Below are positions 1 to 5,262 of a DNA stretch of 8,615 bases, one piece after another; the stretch's first letter is position 1, and every line of letters starts with the position of its first letter. Below the pieces are notes generated by a model. That model saw nothing but the letters and a program-made list of their open reading frames with translations. It was not told the DNA's origin and searched no databases. Both the position numbers and the translations under genes were made by a program. The DNA comes from JANXQG01 sp037147235 (GTDB taxonomy: Bacteria > Planctomycetota > Planctomycetia > Pirellulales > Thermoguttaceae), in the NCBI GenBank assembly GCA_037147235.1, contig JBAWVO010000278.1, positions 1 through 8,615 on the forward strand, read 5' to 3'.

Positions 1-507
1 CTCGACGCTGAAATCGGCCCACTTGCCGTTAAGTGGCGCAAGTATGGCCAGAAGGGCTTAGAACTCTTCCACGAGAGCGGTGCTTTGCTCAACCGTAGCT
101 TGGGAGATCCCGACAAACGCTTGTCGTACGGCGGGAAGATCCTTTTGAATACGGCGAACAGGCTGGGAATCTCGCAATCCGAACTCAGTCGGATGCGGTG
201 GTTTGCCCGCTTGTTCACGAGTGTTGCTGAATTTCATCAGCAGCGGCCCGATCTCAATACCTGGACCGCCTTCAAAAAGGCGCTGCCGATCCTGAAGGTC
301 CAACTGGCCCAACAGGAGACGCATACCTCAAAGAAGCCGACGGCCGCGGCCAAGTTGGCCGCTGTCGCCAAATCCGTGGCTGGAATCAACGAGAAGCTCA
401 GCCAGATCGAGAATCTGGCTGATGACGACTTGTTGAAGCCGCTTACGAACCTGGGGGAGCAGGTGAAGACGCTCGCAGAGCGTCTCAGCATGTCTGTTAC
501 GGTCTGA
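1..507 (+). CDS. HTH-like DNA-binding protein, 3' part only
   Basis: The reading frame is open from the first base of the window to a TGA at 505-507 (168 codons), so the true start lies to the left. A TTG at 85 is only an internal possible start. In-window residues about 41-72 carry the pattern YGGKxLLNTAxxLGISQSELSRM followed by WFAR, which reads as a helix-turn-helix; the last ~50 residues are helical and coiled-coil-like with many Leu, Lys and Glu. The product at 4618-5145 has the same plan (a YGxK motif, a LAxxxGxxxSxxY/L helix pair, an acidic-basic helical tail), so the two look like distant relatives. A putative terminator follows within about 40 bases. The exact function is unknown; a DNA-binding accessory protein of a mobile element is the best inference. 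I am confident that it is coding and less so about its role. Confidence 0.7.
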   Translation, partial: LDAEIGPLAVKWRKYGQKGLELFHESGALLNRSLGDPDKRLSYGGKILLNTANRLGISQSELSRMRWFARLFTSVAEFHQQRPDLNTWTAFKKALPILKVQLAQQETHTSKKPTAAAKLAAVAKSVAGINEKLSQIENLADDDLLKPLTNLGEQVKTLAERLSMSVTV

Positions 508-547
508 CAGGACTGATACCTCACTGTACGCCCCTGGCGTGTAGTGC

Positions 548-586
548 TGGCGGTGCCAAAGCCGCCATACCTTAATTCGTTTTTTT
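548..586 (+). terminator. Putative terminator after the left HTH gene
   Basis: TGGCGG (548-553) pairs with CCGCCA (562-567) around an 8-base loop, and a run of seven T lies at 580-586. The T run starts 12 bases after the stem, farther than in a classical intrinsic terminator, so efficiency is uncertain. The position, 40 bases after a stop codon, fits a transcript end. Confidence 0.45.
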
Positions 587-697
587 AGCATTTCAACCTT
601 CCACAGCCCCTACTTTTTCATCCTGGCTGGTCACGCGACCACAATCTGCTCGGCGTTGCGGCGATCTTGCCGCAAGAGCGAGTCGTGACGGAGACAA

Positions 698-723
698 ACT
701 GGACCTCAAGTCCAGCGCGTCTG
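698..723 (-). other. tRNA-Leu(GAG) fragment: D-stem end plus anticodon arm
   Basis: Read on the minus strand, this stretch is CAGACGCG followed by CTGGACTTGAGGTCCAGT. It matches the bacterial tRNA-Leu(GAG) consensus from the end of the D loop through the anticodon arm: a 5-bp stem CTGGA/TCCAG and a loop CTTGAGG with U33 and anticodon GAG. The flanking DNA does not continue as a tRNA: there is no acceptor stem, variable arm or T arm on either side. It is therefore a fragment, not a gene. A scar of integration at an anticodon loop, or an att core carried by an element, are the likeliest sources. The isoacceptor and strand differ from the tRNA half at 897-951. Confidence 0.55.
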
Positions 724-811
724 ACGCCCATTTCGTCCCGGTATTTTCCCAACATAAAAACGCCGTCCCGGTACGATCCCGGCACGGCAAGGGTGGTTCA
801 AGGGAGGCTAG

Positions 812-853
812 AAAAGGGCCTGGAAGCCGTTCTAGGGCAACGACTTCCAGGCC
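812..853 (-). terminator. Long hairpin with T tract on the minus strand
   Basis: GGCCTGGAAG (817-826) pairs perfectly with CTTCCAGGCC (844-853). After one mismatch the stem continues as CGTT (828-831) with AACG (839-842), leaving the 7-base loop CTAGGGC. On the minus strand the stem is followed by CTTTTC (816-811), so it could end leftward transcription, for example read-through from the integrase operon. On the plus strand no T run follows. Its place between two tRNA-Leu fragments also allows a structural role in the attachment region. Confidence 0.5.
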
Positions 854-896
854 GACATGTTACGTCTGCGATACACCTGATATACCACCTCCGGGG

Positions 897-951
897 GGAC
901 TCAAAATCCAGTACTCGCAAGGGTGTGAGGGTTCAAGTCCCTCCTCCGGTA
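897..951 (+). tRNA. 3' half of tRNA-Leu(CAA), probable attachment-site scar
   Basis: From 897 the sequence reads as the 3' half of a class II tRNA. The anticodon loop CTCAAAA (900-906, anticodon CAA) is followed by stem TCCAG (907-911), a long variable arm ACTC-GCAA-GGGT (913-924), T arm GAGGG-TTCAAGT-CCCTC (927-943), acceptor strand CTCCGGT (944-950) and discriminator A at 951. CCA is not encoded. The 5' half is missing: no ACCGGAG acceptor strand or D arm lies upstream, and only the last three bases of the 5' anticodon stem (GGA) remain. It cannot make a tRNA. Tyrosine integrases commonly use such 3' halves as att cores, and one is encoded just to the right. The DNA left of 897 is therefore probably the end of an inserted element. 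Confidence 0.8.
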
Positions 952-957
952 CTTCAT

Positions 958-1000
958 AAGGCGTTGTCAGATAAGGACTTCTGACAACGCCTTTGTTGTT
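958..1000 (+). terminator. Intrinsic terminator of the tRNA-Leu transcript
   Basis: A 14-bp perfect stem, 958-971 with 980-993 (arms AAGGCGTTGTCAGA and TCTGACAACGCCTT), has an 8-base loop and is followed by TGTTGTT. It starts 7 bases after the tRNA discriminator base, so it is the normal terminator of the broken tRNA-Leu gene. Its survival shows that the tRNA's native 3' flank, or an element-borne copy of it, was kept. Confidence 0.8.
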
Positions 1001-1031
1001 GCCTAAATGTGGAGTTTGTCGATCGGGATTC

Positions 1032-1051
1032 GATTTCACAGGATTTCACAG
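1032..1051 (+). repeat. Tandem 10-bp direct repeats, possible integrase arm sites
   Basis: GATTTCACAG occurs twice with no gap (1032-1041 and 1042-1051). It lies 81 bases from the tRNA half-site and about 125 bases beyond the integrase stop codon. Arm-type binding sites of lambda-like integrases are often short direct repeats in this position relative to the att core. The binding role is an inference. Confidence 0.45.
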
Positions 1052-1056
1052 CGATG

Positions 1057-1103
1057 TACCGAAACGCGGTCTGCTGGGAGGCTTCCGGGGTTGTATTTCG
1101 GTA
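1057..1103. repeat. Inverted repeat beside the integrase 3' end
   Basis: TACCGAAA (1057-1064) and TTTCGGTA (1096-1103) form perfect 8-bp inverted arms separated by 31 bases. It lies in the 668-base gene-free stretch between the left HTH gene and integrase. A protein-binding site for Int or Xis is possible; no T tract supports a terminator. Confidence 0.3.
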
Positions 1104-1175
1104 AGCAAGAACTGAGCTGAGGCATGTCGCCTAAAAGCAGCTCCCTCATGTCGTTTTCCGGGGTGCCAACAGAGC

Positions 1176-2663
1176 TCAGCCGGAATCCTGCTGGCCGTTC
1201 TGGGCTAGTCGTGCGGCCAACTCCGCTGCCTGTGCCCAATCCTTGGCGTCCATGGCGGCCCGCATTCGCTCCTCCAGTTCGGAGCGGGCGTCCCGGACGA
1301 GGCCGTACCGTGCGGCGACCTCAACGGGCAGGCTGGCCATGATCCGCCGATACGTGCGGTTGCTGCGCTGCCGCATGTCCTCGTCCGTTTCCTTGACATA
1401 GTTGGTCATCATCACCGACTCACTTACCCGCGCATCTGCGGCAACTTGCCGGTTGATATCCTCGCCGCGCCGCGCGTGCTGCAACGTAGTCTTGCGGAAG
1501 ACGTGGACGTACGCATGGCCGTTGGCCGCCGTCTTCGACCACTCGGAGACCCGGTGATAGAACCAGTCTCCGAAACAATCCGGGTCGAACTCCTTGGCCA
1601 GGGCGGTTATCAAATTGGCTTTGCCGGCGCGAAAGGTACGTAGTTGCTGGTTGTGCGCCGCGAACACGAACGGGCTCTTGCTGCGGTATTTCAGCAATTC
1701 CTGATAGACCGCCTCGGGTAGCCGAAACCAGCGTTCGACGCCCCATTTGCCTACGATCTCAAAGTGGCACTCGTTACCGACCAATCGCAAGGAATCCCAC
1801 AAAAGTCCCGTGATTTCCAGCTTCCGACAGCCTGACCAGAGCAGAACTTTGGCTGCGGTGGCTGCGGTGGGAACACCACTCCACTTCGTGGTCAGGTGAT
1901 CGAGTAGCGACAGCAACTCGGTCCCGTCGAACTGCCGAATCGGCCTCTTCTTCCCCTCAATCCAGGTGAATTGATTCCAAGGGTTCGACGTGAGGAGTTT
2001 TTCGGCATCCACGACGCCACGAACGCACTTTCGCTTGAGCGCATTGCGATTGCCCCGCTCAAACGCGGCTTGAAGCGACCGAGACCACCGAAGGATATTG
2101 TTCGGCGAGTAGCGGGGCAGTTCATCAAGCGAGTCCAACTCTCCCGATTTCCGCCTGCGCTCGCGGGCCTGTTCCGAGTAATGCTTTACGGGCCGACGCT
2201 TCTCCATCGGTTTCCGCCGCCAGTTATTGGGTAGCGTCATGCAGAGTCGCTGGAAGTTGGCGCAGTCATCGGCCGTGGCACAGGTAATGGGATGCACACC
2301 GGTGATTTCGGAGAAGGCGGCAAGGGCGTCCAGGCAGTTGGCCAACGATTTGATGGATCGCTTCTTCGCTTGCTCATCGGTTTTCCGATTAAAGTGCCAT
2401 CGCTGGATCTCCCAGAATTCCTCGTCGGTCAAGGCAAGATCCTTCGCGTGGGCGAGCTTGCCGTTGTTTTCGAGCATGCAGACGACCGCTGCCAGGGCCT
2501 CCTCGCGGCTTTGCTCGCCTGTGCTCCGTGCAGCGATCAGCCCAGGCCAAAAGGCATACCACGACCCGCGCGGCGGCTTGGGCGGGTAGAGTGTTACCCG
2601 CACGGGCCTTCCTTTGGCGTGGATGATCGCTGTCGTCTTTCGTTGCTGTGGCTTGCGCGGCAT
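1176..2663 (-). CDS. int: Tyrosine recombinase / integrase
   Basis: This 495-residue site-specific recombinase would insert and excise the element at an att site, probably the tRNA-Leu site about 230 bases beyond its stop codon. The C-terminal catalytic domain (about 240-440) shows Arg I in WSGCRKLEITGLLW (R280), the beta-hairpin Lys in GKWGVERWFRLP (K306), the HxxR box in HVFRKT (H387, R390) and the nucleophile in MMTNYVK (Y422), 32 residues after R390 as in XerD-type enzymes. The usual His/Trp between them (LGH) is replaced by ARVS (about 411-414). Residues ~30-230 are the arm- and core-binding region, very basic around 148-172. The tail after 440 is helical and unusually long. The start is ATG 2663; no clear Shine-Dalgarno precedes it. 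It is probably co-transcribed after the two excisionase-like genes upstream, with a 78-base gap. Confidence 0.92.
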   Translation of the reverse strand: MPRKPQQRKTTAIIHAKGRPVRVTLYPPKPPRGSWYAFWPGLIAARSTGEQSREEALAAVVCMLENNGKLAHAKDLALTDEEFWEIQRWHFNRKTDEQAKKRSIKSLANCLDALAAFSEITGVHPITCATADDCANFQRLCMTLPNNWRRKPMEKRRPVKHYSEQARERRRKSGELDSLDELPRYSPNNILRWSRSLQAAFERGNRNALKRKCVRGVVDAEKLLTSNPWNQFTWIEGKKRPIRQFDGTELLSLLDHLTTKWSGVPTAATAAKVLLWSGCRKLEITGLLWDSLRLVGNECHFEIVGKWGVERWFRLPEAVYQELLKYRSKSPFVFAAHNQQLRTFRAGKANLITALAKEFDPDCFGDWFYHRVSEWSKTAANGHAYVHVFRKTTLQHARRGEDINRQVAADARVSESVMMTNYVKETDEDMRQRSNRTYRRIMASLPVEVAARYGLVRDARSELEERMRAAMDAKDWAQAAELAARLAQNGQQDSG

Positions 2664-2741
2664 TGTAGGAGACTTCTAGGTTCACATGCTTTTGATGCCC
2701 GATTCTATCCAGCGGTCAAGTGGATTATCTGGCAGTAATCT

Positions 2742-3248
2742 CTACCGTTTGACTAGCCACTCCTCGATCCGCTGCCGATAGAATTTCCAAACCTTGCCAT
2801 TACCCGTTCCCGGCACGATGCAACTCTTGGGAATCTCGCCGTTTCGGGCCATCTCGGCCGCCCATACTACGGAGCAGCCCAACTGGCTCGCCAAATAGGG
2901 GGTGCCGACCACATCCCCCGGTTCCGGTGCGACGTGGGCACGGTTACGGTGACTGTCCTCAGCGAGGCTTTCGAGGGCGGCCGCTATGCGGTCGAGGTAA
3001 ATGAGAATCGCAGAGCCGCTCTGATTCGCCGCTACTGCTGGTATGTAAACTCTCGGGCTTTCTACGCCTAGTGAATCGTACGTCTTCTGTTGTCCCACCG
3101 GTCTCTCCAATGCCGGCGTTTGGCCGGCGTAGTTGAGGCCTCGGAGAATCTGTCCGACGAGGCATGTTTTGAAAATGTCCTTGTCATATTCCTTCGTTCC
3201 GTCGACTCCACCCCTCTTTTGGTAGGTTGGTGCAGTCCTGATTACCAA
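2742..3248 (-). CDS. Protein with C-terminal excisionase-like HTH
   Basis: The last ~55 residues (GTPYLASQLGCSVVWAAEMA, then GEIPKS and KVWKFYRQRIEEWLVKR) form a MerR/excisionase-type winged helix of the kind that binds DNA beside att sites or represses transcription. A helical stretch (IYLDRIAAALESLAEDS) precedes it. The start is uncertain: the frame is open to an ATG at 3362, but that would run deep into the excisionase gene. TTG at 3248 gives 168 residues and overlaps the excisionase stop region tightly; GTG at 3281 is an alternative. The first ~80 residues from TTG do not look like a known domain, so the real protein may be shorter. It lies between xis and int in one leftward unit and may be a directionality factor or auxiliary repressor. 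Confidence 0.6.
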   Translation of the reverse strand: MVIRTAPTYQKRGGVDGTKEYDKDIFKTCLVGQILRGLNYAGQTPALERPVGQQKTYDSLGVESPRVYIPAVAANQSGSAILIYLDRIAAALESLAEDSHRNRAHVAPEPGDVVGTPYLASQLGCSVVWAAEMARNGEIPKSCIVPGTGNGKVWKFYRQRIEEWLVKR

Positions 3249-3256
3249 GTCGTCTT

Positions 3257-3445
3257 CTACCTTTGCTGTTGTTCGACCCACTTCTCCAGGTCTGCCGGCC
3301 GGTAACGCACAGCCCTGCCGATCCTTAGAGCGGGCAATTTGCCGCAATGAGTCAGTTCCCATAGTGTCCGTTCTGATATGGCTAACGCTGCTGCGGCCTC
3401 ACGTGCCGTGATCAATAGCCTTTGGCTTTGCACCTGTCCAGTCAT
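3257..3445 (-). CDS. xis: Small excisionase-family HTH protein
   Basis: The 62-residue product is almost entirely one winged-helix domain of the excisionase/HTH_17 type: LLITAREAAAALAISERTLW, then GKLPALRIGRAVRYRPADLEKWVEQQ. The pattern 'tREAAxxLxISexTlW...G.LPalRiGrxvRy...dLe.Wv' is typical of Xis and AlpA-like regulators. ATG 3445 is chosen because GGGAGGG (complement of 3454-3460) lies about 9 bases upstream; the frame also has GTG 3454, but that overlaps the Shine-Dalgarno itself. It is first in the leftward unit that ends with integrase, so it is placed to control excision or to activate transcription. A role as directionality factor is inferred from family and position. Confidence 0.82.
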   Translation of the reverse strand: MTGQVQSQRLLITAREAAAALAISERTLWELTHCGKLPALRIGRAVRYRPADLEKWVEQQQR

Positions 3446-3518
3446 ATTCAACACCCTCCCATGATGGGTAAATTGTGGCGTCCATTTCCGCTCCGTGCTG
3501 AATCTCGCGGAAGGGGGC

Positions 3519-3547
3519 TTGCAACGAATCGCAGTTCATGGAATAAT
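3519..3547 (+). promoter_or_regulatory. Promoter of the repressor/replication operon
   Basis: TTGCAA (3519-3524) and AATAAT (3542-3547, 5 of 6 to TATAAT) are spaced by exactly 17 bases. Transcription would start near 3554 and give a ~40-base leader with AAGGTGA (3578-3584), 9 bases before the repressor ATG at 3594. This assumes a sigma70-type consensus. Confidence 0.55.
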
Positions 3548-3563
3548 TGTATCAAGTTTATTC
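3541..3563. promoter_or_regulatory. Candidate operator between divergent promoters
   Basis: GAATAA (3541-3546) and TTATTC (3558-3563) are perfect inverted arms separated by 11 bases, centred on 3552. The arms are about 17 bases apart centre to centre, the usual geometry of a dimeric HTH repressor site. The site covers both proposed -10 boxes, so one bound dimer could shut both directions. The repressor encoded at 3594 is the obvious candidate ligand (inference). Confidence 0.45.
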
Positions 3564-3573
3564 ATTCCCGCAA
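3546..3573 (-). promoter_or_regulatory. Promoter of the excisionase-integrase operon
   Basis: Read on the minus strand, TTGCGG (3573-3568), a 16-base spacer and TACAAT (3551-3546, 5 of 6 to TATAAT) make a plausible sigma70 promoter. Its -10 box overlaps the -10 box of the rightward promoter by two bases, so the two promoters would compete. The leader to the excisionase ATG would be about 95 bases. Confidence 0.45.
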
Positions 3574-3593
3574 GTCCAAGGTGAGAAATTATT

Positions 3594-4550
3594 ATGGGAT
3601 CGCAAGGAAGACCGAGGGTCAAACCCGAAGCAGAAGAGATGGTGGAGCGGATCGAGCACCTCCACCAAATTCTCTATCGCAGAAATCAACGGCTGCTGGC
3701 TGATGCGACCGGGGTTTCACAGTCGTTCGTCTCGAAAATTCTTGGCCGATCGCAACAACCGAGTCAAAACTTTTTAGATGCTCTGGCTCGTCAGCCACTG
3801 GTCAATCCTGCGTGGTTATTCCGCGGAGAGGGCGAACCCCTTTTGCCGGTCAACGCCGGCACACTGCCGATAGCCAACGTGATCCTGCCCGGCTCGCCCC
3901 GCGAATACCCCGGCATGCTCACGGGTATGCGCCTTCCCGTCGCGGCCGGTCTCGACCGCGATACGAGATACGGGCTGCCTCTAGCTGGTTACTGGTCTGA
4001 CCTGCTGCAGGATCGACTACTGATGTCGGCGGCCGACACCTTAATTATTGAGTCCGACCGGGCATTTCTCGATCGACCCGACGTGGTCGGTGGGCGTCTC
4101 TGTACAGTACGAATTGCAGTAGAAACCGGCGATTTCTACGCATTAGCCAAGATCTCGATCGAGTACGGGGCACTGTTCGCGGAATTGTTTCTAGCCCATG
4201 AGTTGGCGGTGAAAAGCAAAGAGCCTCTCAACAGCAACCCTCCTCAACAAGATCGGCTTTCACAATTCGGGCAGCCCGACCGAATGAAGATTTCTCAGTA
4301 CCGTCAAAAACGGCCTCGCGAGGACGATGAGGATTTGTCGCCCAAGTTGCCAACGCCAACGGCAAAACAGACGCATAACGTACCAGCGACAGCGATTGCC
4401 GACACATTGCAACCCGCCGAGATCCAGGATGTGCCCCATCATGGAATCGGGAACGGGAAGATCCGTCTGCCCGATGCCGCCAGCATCGTGGGAGTCGCCC
4501 TGAAACTGGAACGTCCGCTACTGCTACTGCCAGGGGGTAAAAAAACATGA
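3594..4550 (+). CDS. Phage-type repressor, XRE-like HTH with degenerate S24-like domain
   Basis: This 318-residue protein is the likely master regulator of the element. Residues 32-65 (RLLADATGVSQSFVSKILGR) form a CI/Cro-type helix-turn-helix, followed by NPAWLFRGEGEPLL (71-84), a linker typical of such repressors. From MRLPVAAGL (112-120) the protein resembles an S24/LexA-like C-terminal fold, including DTLIIESDRAFLDRPDVVGG (148-167) and the closing strand IVGVALKLERPL (298-309). The usual GDSM nucleophile motif is not evident, and no clear catalytic Lys can be assigned, so self-cleavage may have been lost. A hydrophilic insert (~205-295) splits the fold. ATG 3594 is supported by AAGGTGA 9 bases upstream. 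The gene is first in the rightward operon, and its stop overlaps the next ATG (ATGA). Unlike many phage or PICI repressors, it is read in the same direction as the replication genes. Confidence 0.75.
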   Translation: MGSQGRPRVKPEAEEMVERIEHLHQILYRRNQRLLADATGVSQSFVSKILGRSQQPSQNFLDALARQPLVNPAWLFRGEGEPLLPVNAGTLPIANVILPGSPREYPGMLTGMRLPVAAGLDRDTRYGLPLAGYWSDLLQDRLLMSAADTLIIESDRAFLDRPDVVGGRLCTVRIAVETGDFYALAKISIEYGALFAELFLAHELAVKSKEPLNSNPPQQDRLSQFGQPDRMKISQYRQKRPREDDEDLSPKLPTPTAKQTHNVPATAIADTLQPAEIQDVPHHGIGNGKIRLPDAASIVGVALKLERPLLLLPGGKKT

Positions 4551-4618
4551 ACGCCGATCCACAGCAGACTCGCGGGAAGGACAAGTCACTGAGCCCCAGG
4601 AGAGAAAGCGAAACGTAA
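4547..4618 (+). CDS. Possible 23-residue micro-ORF, translationally coupled
   Basis: An ATG at 4547 overlaps the repressor stop as ATGA. The frame runs 23 codons to a TAA at 4616-4618 that overlaps the next gene's ATG as TAATG. AGGGGG (4532-4537) lies about 9 bases before it. The peptide (MNADPQQTRG, then KDKSLSPRRESET) is polar and basic with no recognisable domain. It may be a true small protein, or it may only carry ribosomes from the repressor to the next gene, whose own Shine-Dalgarno (AGGAG at 4598-4602) is 15 bases from its ATG, farther than normal. Whether the peptide matters cannot be told from the sequence. Confidence 0.4.
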   Translation: MNADPQQTRGKDKSLSPRRESET

Positions 4619-5145
4619 TGAAAGCAAAACAAAGTAGTACTAAGAAACCGCATGGTAGCAACGCCGCCGCGGCAAAGATGAACGACGCCCTGCTTAGGGA
4701 GTTCACCGAGATCAGGGCACTCGCTGTCAAGGCCGACCGGCAAGATGTCCAGGCCCGCTACCAGATCGCTGTCCACTGCCAGAACGTCCGCGTGGGCGAT
4801 GGTAATGGCGGGAAGTACGGCGAGAAGGCCGTAATCAAGCTGGCCCAGGCGATTGGATGGGAGAAGTCGAGCATCTACGACTATGCCAACGTGGCAAAAA
4901 TCAATGCGATTCGGGACACTGCTGATACGTTCGGCCAGGATCTTTTCAAGCAGATCGAAACAGCCGATCCTTCGGAGATTGGCGATCCGTTGCTGGAACC
5001 GTTGCGGGAGGCTCGCGAAAAACTCAACCGTCTGCTCGCTGACCTCGACAAGTTCATTTTGCTGGCTGAAGAGCGACGAATGACGGCAGCCCACCCGCAA
5101 GACGACTGGGAACATACGACGGACGATCAGGACGAGAGCGCTTAG
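4618..5145 (+). CDS. HTH-like protein related to the left-end gene
   Basis: The 175-residue product begins with a basic, Ala-rich leader (1-22). A helical N-terminal part follows, then a motif GGKYGEKAVIKLAQAIGWEK and SSIYDYANVAK (about 65-94) that reads as a helix-turn-helix. Residues 124-152 form a charged coiled-coil-like helix, and the tail is acidic (TTDDQDES). The layout matches the partial protein at 1-507: YGxK, then a helix pair with S-x-x-Y/L, then a coiled-coil tail. ATG 4618 overlaps the preceding micro-ORF stop. The gene lies inside the rightward operon, between repressor and DUF5131, where phages and islands often carry small regulators. I do not recognise the family by name; DNA binding is an inference from the motif. 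Confidence 0.7.
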   Translation: MKAKQSSTKKPHGSNAAAAKMNDALLREFTEIRALAVKADRQDVQARYQIAVHCQNVRVGDGNGGKYGEKAVIKLAQAIGWEKSSIYDYANVAKINAIRDTADTFGQDLFKQIETADPSEIGDPLLEPLREAREKLNRLLADLDKFILLAEERRMTAAHPQDDWEHTTDDQDESA

Positions 5146-5149
5146 CCGC

Positions 5150-5169
5150 CACGGGCAAAGCGGCCCGTG
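5150..5169 (+). other. GC-rich hairpin after the HTH-like gene
   Basis: CACGGGC (5150-5156) pairs with GCCCGTG (5163-5169) around a 6-base loop, starting 5 bases after the stop codon. No T run follows directly, so it is more likely an mRNA-stabilising or weak attenuating hairpin than a full terminator. Confidence 0.4.
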
Positions 5170-5177
5170 CCCTGGGC

Positions 5178-5229
5178 GTCACATTTTCCAGACGTCTGGA
5201 AAATCTGCCTGAATTGGGCCGTCACATTT
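5178..5229 (+). repeat. Direct repeat GTCACATTT flanking a palindrome
   Basis: GTCACATTT occurs at 5178-5186 and 5221-5229, each preceded by GGGC or GGGCC. The copies are 43 bases apart, about four helical turns, and bracket the palindrome at 5183-5204. They lie upstream of the DUF5131 gene and may be paired binding sites. Confidence 0.35.
5183..5204. promoter_or_regulatory. Perfect 22-bp palindrome upstream of the DUF5131 gene
   Basis: The sequence is ATTTTCCAGAC followed by its exact reverse complement, with no spacer. A spacerless palindrome favours binding by a homodimeric protein over an RNA hairpin. It lies 58 bases before the DUF5131 ATG, in the only sizeable gap between the two halves of the rightward gene series, so it may control the DUF5131-replication part separately. 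Confidence 0.5.
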
Positions 5230-5262
5230 CTCAATTTCATTTCTTAATTTCAAGGAAAAAGC

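Noticed and set aside
698..723. Plus-strand tRNA-Sec-like anticodon arm (apparent anticodon TCA)
   Set aside because: The plus-strand loop lacks U33 and the flanks do not match selC; the minus strand gives a canonical tRNA-Leu(GAG) loop plus the D-arm end.
593..790. Minus-strand 65-codon frame across the tRNA-Leu(GAG) fragment
   Set aside because: It is rich in Arg and Ser, has no domain, and its most striking part is the tRNA-derived sequence.
897..951. A complete or permuted tRNA gene
   Set aside because: No ACCGGAG acceptor strand or D arm occurs nearby upstream or downstream on the same strand.
4228..5115. A 295-codon minus-strand frame opposite the repressor end and the HTH-like gene
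   Set aside because: It spans two plus-strand genes with overlapping start/stop signals, its translation shows no domain, and the plus-strand frames carry recognisable motifs.
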